Shown here one piece after another: positions 36,018-44,117 of a stretch of DNA of 64,000 nt; within the stretch, counting starts at the first letter, position 1, and each line of letters starts with the position of its first letter. The notes beneath the pieces were generated by a model, which saw nothing but the letters and a program-made list of their open reading frames with translations, did no database searches and had not been told where the DNA came from. Location of the stretch: the NCBI GenBank assembly GCA_003612405.1, contig RAYR01000010.1, positions 62,001 through 126,000 on the forward strand, given 5' to 3'. A program made the translations under genes and the position numbers. Source of the DNA: a bacterium 0.1xD8-71 (GTDB lineage: Bacteria > Bacillota > Clostridia > Lachnospirales > Lachnospiraceae).

Positions 36018-36256
36018 AATGCAACTCCTTTTTCCTGCATCAAATCAATCAGATCATTCACAATATATTCTTTTCCCTGTGTATGAAGCACATCATAACA
36101 AGGAATGATATAGCTGTCTAAAATATCACTTTTTTGAGCAAATATATGATAGACAACGGAAGCGTCCACTTTCAAGTGTAACGCCACGTTTTCAATACAG
36201 AATATTGCAAATTCTGTTTCTTCTTTTGTATAATCTTTTGACGAAGCATTTTCCAT
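36014..36256 (-). CDS. DUF3791 protein, candidate antitoxin
   Basis: An 80-residue protein with EFAIFCIENVALHL and IIPCYDVLHTQGKEYIVNDL, the DUF3791 signature. It is the first gene of the toxin-antitoxin-like set. Its start overlaps the stop of the upstream GT4 gene as TAATG, and its ribosome binding site (GGAGG, six bases away) is made of the last codons of that GT4 gene. The module is thus expressed from the polysaccharide transcript. No DNA-binding motif is visible. Confidence 0.82.
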   Translation of the reverse strand: MENASSKDYTKEETEFAIFCIENVALHLKVDASVVYHIFAQKSDILDSYIIPCYDVLHTQGKEYIVNDLIDLMQEKGVAL

Positions 36257-37374
36257 TACATTCCTCCCCACTGCCGTATCAGTTCCACATATTTCTCATT
36301 AGTAAAATCCCTGGCCCGCTTCATGGACATTTCTCGATAATGCGCCATCTGTTCAGGATTCTCCAATAAATCTTTTATCTGTGCAGCCAGATTACTCTCT
36401 TCTTCTGTTATGACACTTGCGTCATAATTTACTTCCGGACTCATATTATCTATCAAAATACCATATTGATCTTCCAGAATTTCCGCCGGTCCTGTCGGAC
36501 AGTCTGTGGCAATTGCCGGCAGTCCCAGTGCCATGGCCTCCACCAACGCATTGGGAAATCCTTCCCGGTAGGAAGTCAGCGCATAAATCTGTGCACTTTG
36601 CAGATAAGGAAAAGGATTGCGCTTCATTCCCGTAAAATACACATCCTCTCCCACGCCCAGTTCTTCCGCCAGCTTCTTATATGGTTTAAAGTCACCGTCC
36701 CCCACGATCATCAGTCCGGTATCGGCGGCTTTTCGTTTCACCAGCGCAAACGCCTTGATCAGATGCCAGAATCCTTTCACATCATCTTCCCGGCCCATGG
36801 ATACGATGATGCGTCTGTCGTCCTTCCAGGGCAGCTGCGGTTTTTCCGCCTCTGCCTTGGTCTGCAAATCCGCCATATCCAAAGGATTATACAACGTGAC
36901 AGCCTTATCACAGCGATACTTTTCCCGCAATTCTTCCTCTATCTTTTTCGAGCAGCACAGTATTTTGTCCGCCTTTTTTACAAAAAGGCGGATCTTCCCT
37001 TCGTCTTCCATATCCATATAACTGCGCAGGCCAACCCATATCTTCGCCTGCCGGCCGGAAAGGGCATTGACTATATTCGCTGTAGAGCCCAGGCTATAGG
37101 CAATATCCGGCCGCAGCTGTCGTTTCAGCTGCCTGACTTTCAGACTACGTTGCAGAACCCGAAACACCTTACCAATCAATCCCTCCCTGACCCCCAGGTG
37201 AATATCAATAATGTCCAGGCCCTCAATATCATAAGCGATATCATGAGAATCAAATAATACGATACACACCTCACAGTAAGGTGCAAGCAGCCGTGCTGTG
37301 GCTACACATACCCGCTCAAAGCCTCCCTGATGCAGCATCGGTACAATGAGCATTACTTTTTTCTTGTTATTCAT
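36256..37374 (-). CDS. Glycosyltransferase family 4 (GT-B)
   Basis: A 372-residue GT-B enzyme. The N-terminal domain has VMLIVPMLHQGGFERVCVATARLL; the C-terminal domain has IIVSMGREDDVKGFW and YREGFPNALVEAMALG with the E-x7-E motif. The ATG at 37374 is used; a GTG six codons earlier is possible but sits against the upstream stop. Its C-terminal codons also form the ribosome binding site of the downstream DUF3791 gene. It follows another GT4 gene at 37394 and probably adds the next sugar. Specificity is unknown. Confidence 0.87.
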   Translation of the reverse strand: MNNKKKVMLIVPMLHQGGFERVCVATARLLAPYCEVCIVLFDSHDIAYDIEGLDIIDIHLGVREGLIGKVFRVLQRSLKVRQLKRQLRPDIAYSLGSTANIVNALSGRQAKIWVGLRSYMDMEDEGKIRLFVKKADKILCCSKKIEEELREKYRCDKAVTLYNPLDMADLQTKAEAEKPQLPWKDDRRIIVSMGREDDVKGFWHLIKAFALVKRKAADTGLMIVGDGDFKPYKKLAEELGVGEDVYFTGMKRNPFPYLQSAQIYALTSYREGFPNALVEAMALGLPAIATDCPTGPAEILEDQYGILIDNMSPEVNYDASVITEEESNLAAQIKDLLENPEQMAHYREMSMKRARDFTNEKYVELIRQWGGM

Positions 37375-37393
37375 TCTCTGCCTGTCTCCCACT

Positions 37394-38542
37394 CTATCTC
37401 AAAACCCCTGTCAGATAAAACCGTTCCAGCCTTTCTGCCTGTTCTCTCACATCAAAACCGGCCTTCCGCACAGCCTCACACCTGTCATGCCTTACATACA
37501 CGAGGCTGTTTTCCACTTCCCCGGCCCATGCATCCACACCCTCTTCCAGACTGTGGAAACTTACCAGCTCGCTGATTCCCACCTCTCCTGTGATCCGGTC
37601 AGAAATGATACAGCGCAGTCCCGCCGCCTGGGCTTCCACCACAGTACCCGGCAGTCCCTCAAACCGGGAAGGAAAAAGGAACAGGTCAAATGCCTGATAA
37701 TACTCCTCCACATTCTTTTGATTCCCCAAAAACAGCACATCCTTCTCCACGCCAAGCTCTGATGCCTGCGCCTTTGCGGCCGCCATCCCCTCACCTTCCC
37801 CCAGCAGAAGAAGCTTACAGTGCTTTCCCTGTTTCTCCAGATTCTGATGCAGTCTGGCAAAAACTGCCAGTAAAAACTCATGGTTCTTGGAATAATGAAA
37901 CCGTCCCACATGCCCGATCACATAGTCATCGCCCAATCCCAGCTCCTGCCGCATCTTCATCCGTACAGCCGCATCATAGCGGAACCTGTCAGCATCAATG
38001 GCATTGGGAATCAGACGGGCTTTCGGAGAAGCACTCCATTTGATGCCGAACACGGACTCCCCCGCTTCCCCGGAACAGGCAATGCAGTAATCCGCCCTGT
38101 TTAACAGAGGAAGTCTGAGCATTTTCGTCATAATACCCTTGATACCTTTATCCACGCCCGCACTTCTGGCATGGGCGCATACCACGGGCACACCTGCCTT
38201 CCTCGCCACTGGCAGATAGATTGACGCCGTACTGGTCATATGTCCCTGTACCACTGCGAACTCATGATGAGCCCGGAAGAAAGCCTTCGCCGCCCGCCGA
38301 TAGGCAATATAATTATAGCCCATAAACTTAGGAAGCGCATAAACCTTTCCGCCCAGCGCCTCCACCTCTTCTTCATAAAAATGTTTTTGATGTACCGCAG
38401 AATGGATATCCTTTCGATGAATCAGAAAGTCAAACTGTACCTTTTCTCTGTCCATACAGCGGTACAAATCCATTATCCTGCTCTCCGCGCCACCGAGACT
38501 TAAGCCCCCCAGCACATGTAGTACCCGCACCGGTTCTCCCAT
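37394..38542 (-). CDS. Glycosyltransferase family 4, EpsF-like
   Basis: A 382-residue GT-B enzyme starting MGEPVRVLHVLGGLSLGGAESRIMDLYR, the start typical of EpsF-type exopolysaccharide transferases. Further motifs are VQGHMTSTASIYLPVARKAG, GHVGRFHYSKNHEF and FEGLPGTVVEAQAAG. AGGAGG directly before the ATG at 38542 fixes the start; 20 upstream codons do not belong. It lies between a deacetylase gene and another GT4. It should act at the inner membrane face. The sugar is unknown. Confidence 0.88.
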   Translation of the reverse strand: MGEPVRVLHVLGGLSLGGAESRIMDLYRCMDREKVQFDFLIHRKDIHSAVHQKHFYEEEVEALGGKVYALPKFMGYNYIAYRRAAKAFFRAHHEFAVVQGHMTSTASIYLPVARKAGVPVVCAHARSAGVDKGIKGIMTKMLRLPLLNRADYCIACSGEAGESVFGIKWSASPKARLIPNAIDADRFRYDAAVRMKMRQELGLGDDYVIGHVGRFHYSKNHEFLLAVFARLHQNLEKQGKHCKLLLLGEGEGMAAAKAQASELGVEKDVLFLGNQKNVEEYYQAFDLFLFPSRFEGLPGTVVEAQAAGLRCIISDRITGEVGISELVSFHSLEEGVDAWAGEVENSLVYVRHDRCEAVRKAGFDVREQAERLERFYLTGVLR

Positions 38543-38605
38543 ATGCGCCTCCTGTTTATCTGCAAACCTGTATCTTTCTGCACTGCCGCCAGAGCCGGAC
38601 ACTGT

Positions 38606-39334
38606 CTACAAAAGTTTCACCAGCCAACGCTTTGCTGTGGCCAGCATATACTCTCCTATATGCCCTGCCGCTGTTCTTTTGCCTGCTCTCTCTTTTAAAT
38701 ATTCCTCGTAGGATATGATGTTCTGCTCTTTAAATATCTTCCTGTACTTCTCCATATCCTGTGCACTTACTGTATTGGTATGCACCACCATCGTGGTAAT
38801 ACCCTTCTCTTTCTTCAGGCTGTTCTCCAACCGGAAAGAAATCGGATAGAAAGTAAGGCCGCGCCACTGGTAGGGCCCTTTTCCGAATCCATCCGTAAGC
38901 CCACAAAATCCTGCCTGACGCAAAGCCCGCAGCGTATTATGGTCATACGAATGGGCCGGGGCCATGAAGAGGTCTGTCACAATCCCCTGCGCCGCAAGAA
39001 TCTCTTTTCCCTGCTCCAACATAGTAAGCTGCTGTTCATAAGGCACACCGGCAAACTCTGAAAAATCATTTAAGGGAAACACCCCGCCCTTATGCTGTGT
39101 ATAAACATGCTGCCAGCCATGCTGGGCAACCACCCAGCCTTCCGTCTGCCGCTTCTTTACATACGCCCAGAAGTCTTCTCTCGCCGTTCCCCGGTTCAGA
39201 TTCTCATCCCGGTTATCCGGCACCACGCCAATCAGCGGTTTAATGGCAAACTCATCCAGAAGTGAAGCAAACGCCTGAAATTTATCCCAATCCATGGCGG
39301 GTGTTATATCATCTAACCGAACCGCTATCTTCAT
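38606..39334 (-). CDS. Polysaccharide deacetylase family (DUF2334-like)
   Basis: A 242-residue soluble protein starting MKIAVRLDDITPAMDW, where the D8-D9 pair is the NodB-fold metal/base motif. VVAQHGWQHVYTQH provides the metal histidines, and FMAPAHSYDHNTLRALRQ the later conserved block. It should remove an acyl group from a sugar in a metal-dependent way. No signal peptide is present, so the substrate is probably nucleotide- or lipid-linked in the cytoplasm. It may act with the formyltransferase-like gene upstream. The start at 39334 has a modest AAGGA site. Confidence 0.75.
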   Translation of the reverse strand: MKIAVRLDDITPAMDWDKFQAFASLLDEFAIKPLIGVVPDNRDENLNRGTAREDFWAYVKKRQTEGWVVAQHGWQHVYTQHKGGVFPLNDFSEFAGVPYEQQLTMLEQGKEILAAQGIVTDLFMAPAHSYDHNTLRALRQAGFCGLTDGFGKGPYQWRGLTFYPISFRLENSLKKEKGITTMVVHTNTVSAQDMEKYRKIFKEQNIISYEEYLKERAGKRTAAGHIGEYMLATAKRWLVKLL

Positions 39335-39427
39335 ATCCTTATCTCTCAATCTGTCAGAATCCACTTCCAACGCGGGGCCATGCTCCAACACATTTCCTTC
39401 TGTCTTTCCGATTCCGATACCCGGATT

Positions 39428-40348
39428 CTATTGCAGTACATCTCCTGTGCTTAGAGGCACCACACATTCATACCGGTCTATCAGAAGCGATCCATCCACC
39501 GTCCGCACCACCGGTTTGTCATCAAACACATCGATCACTTCCCCGGGTGCATAGGCAGAGAAGTCTATCATTTCGTCAAAGGGATGTGCCTCCCACACCC
39601 GCACTTCGTTCTCCCCGCACATGGCAAAAGCCCCCGGAAAAGGTGCCGCCACACCGCGGATCAGATTATAAATTTCTCTGGTTCTGGCATGAAAATCTAT
39701 CTTACCGTCCGCCGCTGTCCGCTTTTCATACCAGGAATCAAAGTCCCTGGAATCTGTGCGAATTACAATATTTCCCTCTTCATATGCTTTTAACAGTCTG
39801 CGAATCAGATTCTTGGAGCAGATCATATTCTTATACTGTGCCGTGCGGATGTCATCATGAGGCGTGATGGAAAACATCTCTGTGGCAAATACGTTAGGGC
39901 TGTCCGCCTTCTCATCATACCGGAATAAATTCAGATTAAATCTGGTATCTCCCAGAATAATAGACCAGTTCAAGGGAGATCTCCCCCTGCCAAAGGGCAG
40001 ATATCCGCTGTTGCCATGGAACCCATAGACTCCATACTGAAAACAATCTAATACGGACCTGGGCATCAATCTCTGCCACCCCATGGAGATGCCGATATCA
40101 AATTCATTCTCCCGCATGAAATTCTGTGTCTTTTCATCCGTCAGAAAATAACTGTCCGCTTCATGTACTGGAATCCCATACTTCTCTGTCAGAATGGACA
40201 GACCCTTATATCCCGATACCTGGTTTTTCTTCGTCACTTCCGGACTGATGGTGATGACCAGATCCACCGGACAGATCTGTTCCTGGATAAACGTCACAAT
40301 ATTTTCAGAGCTATCTTTTACCCCAAACACAACTACTTTATATTTCAT
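39428..40348 (-). CDS. Two-domain formyltransferase-like protein, probable sugar amine formyltransferase
   Basis: A 306-residue protein with an N-terminal formyltransferase domain and a C-terminal domain marked by ADGKIDFHARTREIYNLIRGVAAPFPGAF, which is the pattern in Fmt and ArnA. The active-site region reads VYGFHGNSGYLPFGRGRSPLNW, with H111 present but Gly109 where the usual Asn of N-x-H stands. D149 may be the third residue. It probably formylates a 4-amino sugar such as the product of the aminotransferase at 48251. The Gly variant is found in some family members and may alter activity. The start and ribosome binding site (GGGG, six bases) lie within a 51-bp repeat. Confidence 0.78.
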   Translation of the reverse strand: MKYKVVVFGVKDSSENIVTFIQEQICPVDLVITISPEVTKKNQVSGYKGLSILTEKYGIPVHEADSYFLTDEKTQNFMRENEFDIGISMGWQRLMPRSVLDCFQYGVYGFHGNSGYLPFGRGRSPLNWSIILGDTRFNLNLFRYDEKADSPNVFATEMFSITPHDDIRTAQYKNMICSKNLIRRLLKAYEEGNIVIRTDSRDFDSWYEKRTAADGKIDFHARTREIYNLIRGVAAPFPGAFAMCGENEVRVWEAHPFDEMIDFSAYAPGEVIDVFDDKPVVRTVDGSLLIDRYECVVPLSTGDVLQ

Positions 40349-40396
40349 ACTAATCCCCATTCCGGAGCGTTTACGCGACGGGGCGACGCAAATCTC
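40346..40396 (-). repeat. 51-bp dispersed repeat, copy 2
   Basis: Matches 17918-17968 at 50 of 51 positions in the same orientation. As in copy 1 it ends, in transcription sense, exactly at a start codon, here that of the formyltransferase-like gene, and provides its ribosome binding site. It fills nearly all of the gap to the upstream epimerase gene. A shorter related match (TCCCCATTCCGGAGCG) precedes the gene at 46557-47561. Confidence 0.85.
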
Positions 40397-40401
40397 CAGT
40401 C

Positions 40402-41385
40402 TTACTGCAAATACTCCTTATACCAGTCTATTGCCAAGACGATGCCTTTCTCAAAATCATACTCGGGATTGTATCCCAAAAGCTCTCTCGCCTTCGTAAT
40501 ATCCGCATTGGAATCCCGCACATCACCCTTTCTGGGCGGCCCGAAATTCGGCTCCACATCTTTACCCAGCGCCTTGCAGAGATGATAATAAATATCGATC
40601 AGGAAAAGTCTGCCGCCGGCACCGATGTTGAACGCCTGTCCTGCCACCTCACTGGACGCCTTGCAGGCACGCAGATTAGCCTCAATCACATTGTCGATAT
40701 AAGTAAAGTCTCTAGACTGTCTGCCATCCCCGTTGATTGTCGGTACTTCTCCGTGAAGAAGCTGTTTCAGGAACTTCGGAATAACAGCCGCATACATGCC
40801 ATCCGGATCCTGCCTGCGCCCGAATACATTGAAATAACGAAGCCCATACGTATCCAGTCCGTATAATTCCTTATAGAGGCGGCCATATTCCTCATCTACT
40901 TTCTTTGTCAAAGCATAAGGGGAAATCACCTTTCCTTCCTGCCCTTCTTTCTTGGGCAACGTCGGAGAATCTCCATACACAGAAGAACTGGATGCATAGA
41001 CGAACTTCTTCACACCGTTTACCCTGGATGCCTCCATCATATTCAAGGTACCACGGATATTAATCTCTTCGTACAACTGCGGCATCTCAATACTTCTTGG
41101 CACACTGCCCCAGGCCGCCTGTTGTAACACATAGTCCACGCCTTCTGTCGCTTCCTTACAGGTATCAAAATTACGAATATCTCCTTTGATAAAGGTAAAT
41201 CTCTCATTGGATAGAAACGGCTCGATATTCTCATATTTGCCCGTGGACAGATCATCCAGACAGCGCACTGTATATCCCATATCAAGCAATGCTTCGCAGA
41301 GATTGGAACCGATAAATCCGGCACCGCCTCCCACCAAAAACACTGTATCCTTTTCAAATTCAATATCCCGATATCCCATTTTCAT
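40402..41385 (-). CDS. tviC: NAD-dependent UDP-HexNAc(A) 4-epimerase, WbpP/TviC type
   Basis: A 327-residue SDR enzyme. It has the NAD motif LVGGGAGFIGSNLCEAL, S-S-S in VYASSSSVYGD, the catalytic Y-x-x-x-K in SPYALTKKVDEEYG, and YFNVFGRRQDPDGMYAAVIPKF, which is closely shared with Pseudomonas WbpP and Salmonella TviC. These interconvert UDP-GlcNAc/GalNAc or their uronic acids. Together with the dehydrogenase at 42791 it should yield UDP-GalNAcA. Several Met codons lie at the start; 41385 overlaps the upstream stop (TGATG), while 41379 has better spacing to AAGGG. Codons further up are not part of the family. Confidence 0.87.
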   Translation of the reverse strand: MKMGYRDIEFEKDTVFLVGGGAGFIGSNLCEALLDMGYTVRCLDDLSTGKYENIEPFLSNERFTFIKGDIRNFDTCKEATEGVDYVLQQAAWGSVPRSIEMPQLYEEINIRGTLNMMEASRVNGVKKFVYASSSSVYGDSPTLPKKEGQEGKVISPYALTKKVDEEYGRLYKELYGLDTYGLRYFNVFGRRQDPDGMYAAVIPKFLKQLLHGEVPTINGDGRQSRDFTYIDNVIEANLRACKASSEVAGQAFNIGAGGRLFLIDIYYHLCKALGKDVEPNFGPPRKGDVRDSNADITKARELLGYNPEYDFEKGIVLAIDWYKEYLQ

Positions 41386-42803
41386 CATCCCTTTCGTTTC
41401 CTGTACCAGCTTTGATCTTTGATCATTTCCCTCAGTAAAAGATAAAATGCTATATAAAAAATAGAAAATCCATATATCATGTACCTGGACAGACACATGA
41501 TGGTGATGGATGTAGCACACACATTTGCCGCAATAAACAGAAGCGCGACCCCCATGGTAAACGCTGCCTCATATCGCTTTTTTACACATATCAGATACAG
41601 CGTCAGCCCCGCCGCAGCCAAGTAGAAAAGAAGCGCTACCCAGTTAATCAGCGGATGCACCACCGCTATACTTCTCACAAACCCGTTTCTGCACAGCAGA
41701 AGATAATCATAAAACCATTGGCCAAAGCAGACCGGCAAAAGTTTCCGCATCATCCTGCCGGCCATATCGTCCGACATACTGCTCTGTTCATAGTAATCAA
41801 CCTTTCCCAATCCGAAGAAATAGGAGGACATATCCGCCTCAAGCACCTGGAATTTCAAAATATCATGATGTTCCTCCAGATACGCCGTCCGGTCTTTCAC
41901 GGTATCGCCGCCATACTTATAATTCAACCCCTGTTCATCCGCCTCTGCATAGAAACGATCGAAAAACTCCTGTTCCAGACTGCCCTCTTCAAAGACTTCC
42001 CTGTCCTCTTTGTCACAGGCATAGATTACATTGGTCAGTGTGTTGACCTGTCCATAAGTGTTCCCCATAAAATATCCGGTAACAAAATAATTATACACAT
42101 GAACCGTCAGACTGCGCAAGCCAAACACCGCAAGCAGCACCGCCAGAGGCACCACGACAGCCCGGTATATCTTATGAAGTACAAAAGTAAATTTGCGAGA
42201 TCCGCTCTGCGGACTCGAATGAACGAAGAACCTTCCTATACAGTAAATAAATGCCCACATCAAAATCGTGGTCATCATCTGCCCCCTGGTCATGGAGAGC
42301 AGATAGGCCATCAGGAGACTGAGTACCCGGTCCCTTCTTCTGTCCTCGAAGATCATACGCAGCAAAAAGTAGAGGAAGAATTGAAACAAAGGGATACACA
42401 ATGCCTCACTCATCACCGAATTTTCCAGGAAAATATGCAGGGCAGACACATACCGCGTCATCAGGTGAGGAAGAAGCTGCAAAAGAACCACGAGCACCTC
42501 TTCCCAGAAATGCAGATGAAAACGCCTTGTCAGATATTCCGACAATACAGTAATGCCAAGAGCAGTGAGAATCCCCTGCACCGCCATGGCCGCCGGCAGA
42601 TATCCATCCCCGATAACCGTTCGGAAACAACACAAAAACAGCGGATAAAGCGGTTCTCTGTGAATGTGCATTGTAATATACTGGTCGGAATCGTTGTAGA
42701 CACCAACACCACAAGCCGCAAGCATGGTCATAAAAAACACAAGCAATGCGGCCAGAATACACAGTGCCCTCTTCCTGTCTTTGTTTAATCTTACAATCTC
42801 CAA
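41385..42803 (-). CDS. Polytopic membrane protein, possible GT-C transferase; TTG start
   Basis: A 472-residue protein with about ten helices. After the first helix it has VYNDSDQYITMHIHREPLYPLF, an acidic loop followed by R-x-P-x-Y-P that recurs in bacterial GT-C-like membrane proteins. No named family is recognised. There is no ATG at the start: GAGGG lies nine bases before a TTG at 42803, and the next Met is inside the first helix, so TTG is likely. It overlaps the dehydrogenase gene by 13 bp and the epimerase gene by one base, which ties it to the GalNAcA pathway, perhaps as the transferase or polymerisation step. Confidence 0.68.
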   Translation of the reverse strand: MEIVRLNKDRKRALCILAALLVFFMTMLAACGVGVYNDSDQYITMHIHREPLYPLFLCCFRTVIGDGYLPAAMAVQGILTALGITVLSEYLTRRFHLHFWEEVLVVLLQLLPHLMTRYVSALHIFLENSVMSEALCIPLFQFFLYFLLRMIFEDRRRDRVLSLLMAYLLSMTRGQMMTTILMWAFIYCIGRFFVHSSPQSGSRKFTFVLHKIYRAVVVPLAVLLAVFGLRSLTVHVYNYFVTGYFMGNTYGQVNTLTNVIYACDKEDREVFEEGSLEQEFFDRFYAEADEQGLNYKYGGDTVKDRTAYLEEHHDILKFQVLEADMSSYFFGLGKVDYYEQSSMSDDMAGRMMRKLLPVCFGQWFYDYLLLCRNGFVRSIAVVHPLINWVALLFYLAAAGLTLYLICVKKRYEAAFTMGVALLFIAANVCATSITIMCLSRYMIYGFSIFYIAFYLLLREMIKDQSWYRKRKG

Positions 42804-44107
42804 TACCGATAACCCTCTGTCAGATACGTTTTCCTATCCAGAATACCCTTCAAATCCATCAGCACCTTCCGCTCATGTCCGGGGTTATAGAATCCATCAA
42901 TATCCTCTTTGCTCAGCTGAAGGAACTGTTCATGCGCCACAGCAATAATCACCGCATCCATGCCCTTCACATCGTCCATGGTCTGGAAATCAATCCCATA
43001 GAGACGCTTCGCTTCTTCCGCATCAGCCGCAGGATCCACCACAAGCGGCGTAATGCCGTATTCACCCAGCTCCTTATAGATATCTATCACTTTCGTATTT
43101 CTGGTATCCGGACAATTCTCTTTAAAGGTAAAGCCCAGAATCGCCACCTTCGCTTTCTTAACCGGAATATCCGACTTGATCAGATCCTTTACCAGACTCT
43201 CCGCCACATATTTACCCATATCGTCATTGATCCGTCTGCCTGAAAGAATAATCTGGGAATGATATCCTAACTCTTCCGCCTTGTATGTCAGATAATAAGG
43301 ATCTACGCCGATACAGTGTCCGCCCACAAGACCAGGTTGAAAGTTTAAGAAATTCCACTTGGTACCTGCCGCTTCCAGCACGGCCTTGGTATCAATATTC
43401 ATCTTATGGAAGATGATTGACAATTCGTTCATAAATGCAATGTTGATATCTCTCTGGCTGTTCTCAATCACCTTGGCCGCCTCGGCAACCTTGATGGACT
43501 CCGCACAGTAGACACCCACTTCCACCACAAGCTCATAGACTTTGGCAATGACACCCAGAGTCTCCTCATCCATACCGGATACGATCTTGGTAATGGTCTC
43601 CAGTCTATGTACTTTGTCACCCGGATTGATACGCTCCGGCGAATAGCCAATCTTAAAGTCTACGCCGCATTTCAAACCTGATTCCTTCTCCAGAATCGGT
43701 ACACAGATATCCTCCGTCACGCCCGGATAGACGGTGGATTCAAATACCACCACGGAACCTTTCGTCAGATTCTGTCCCAGAATACGGCTTGCTCCTTCCA
43801 CCGGCGATAAATCCGGCGTATGATCGTCATTGACCGGTGTGGGAACTGCCACAATATGAAACTTTGCCTCTTTCAGCCGGGAAGGATCTGCCGTAAACTC
43901 TACCTTCGTATTGCGTATTACCTCATTGCCCACCTCATTGGTCGGGTCAATCCCACTCTGATACAGGCCAATTTTCTGCTCATTTAAATCAAAGCCCACA
44001 ACCTTGATCTTCTTCGCAAAAGCTACCGCAATCGGCATACCCACATAGCCTAAGCCTACCAAAGACAGCTTTTCTTCTCCGCTTACAAGTTTTTCATATA
44101 ATCCCAT
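42791..44107 (-). CDS. tviB: UDP-N-acetylhexosamine 6-dehydrogenase, TviB/WbpO type
   Basis: A 438-residue nucleotide-sugar dehydrogenase. It has the NAD site LVGLGYVGMPIAVAFAK (16-32), the loop VPTPVNDDHTPDL, the central dimer segment EAAKVIENSQRDINIAFMNEL and the catalytic Cys in GLVGGHCIGVDPYYL (about residue 270). The C-terminal domain has GFTFKENCPDTRNTK. This subfamily oxidises UDP-GlcNAc or UDP-GalNAc at C6. Paired with the WbpP/TviC-type epimerase it should make UDP-GalNAcA, a possible substrate for the AsnB amidotransferases. AGGG lies eight bases before the ATG. Confidence 0.92.
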   Translation of the reverse strand: MGLYEKLVSGEEKLSLVGLGYVGMPIAVAFAKKIKVVGFDLNEQKIGLYQSGIDPTNEVGNEVIRNTKVEFTADPSRLKEAKFHIVAVPTPVNDDHTPDLSPVEGASRILGQNLTKGSVVVFESTVYPGVTEDICVPILEKESGLKCGVDFKIGYSPERINPGDKVHRLETITKIVSGMDEETLGVIAKVYELVVEVGVYCAESIKVAEAAKVIENSQRDINIAFMNELSIIFHKMNIDTKAVLEAAGTKWNFLNFQPGLVGGHCIGVDPYYLTYKAEELGYHSQIILSGRRINDDMGKYVAESLVKDLIKSDIPVKKAKVAILGFTFKENCPDTRNTKVIDIYKELGEYGITPLVVDPAADAEEAKRLYGIDFQTMDDVKGMDAVIIAVAHEQFLQLSKEDIDGFYNPGHERKVLMDLKGILDRKTYLTEGYRYWRL

Positions 44108-44117
44108 TTTCTTATCC

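Noticed and set aside
41655..42788. Plus-strand open frame (377 codons) opposite the membrane gene at 41385-42803
   Set aside because: Composition is His/Gln/Arg-rich without domains; it mirrors the hydrophobic codon use of the real gene on the other strand.
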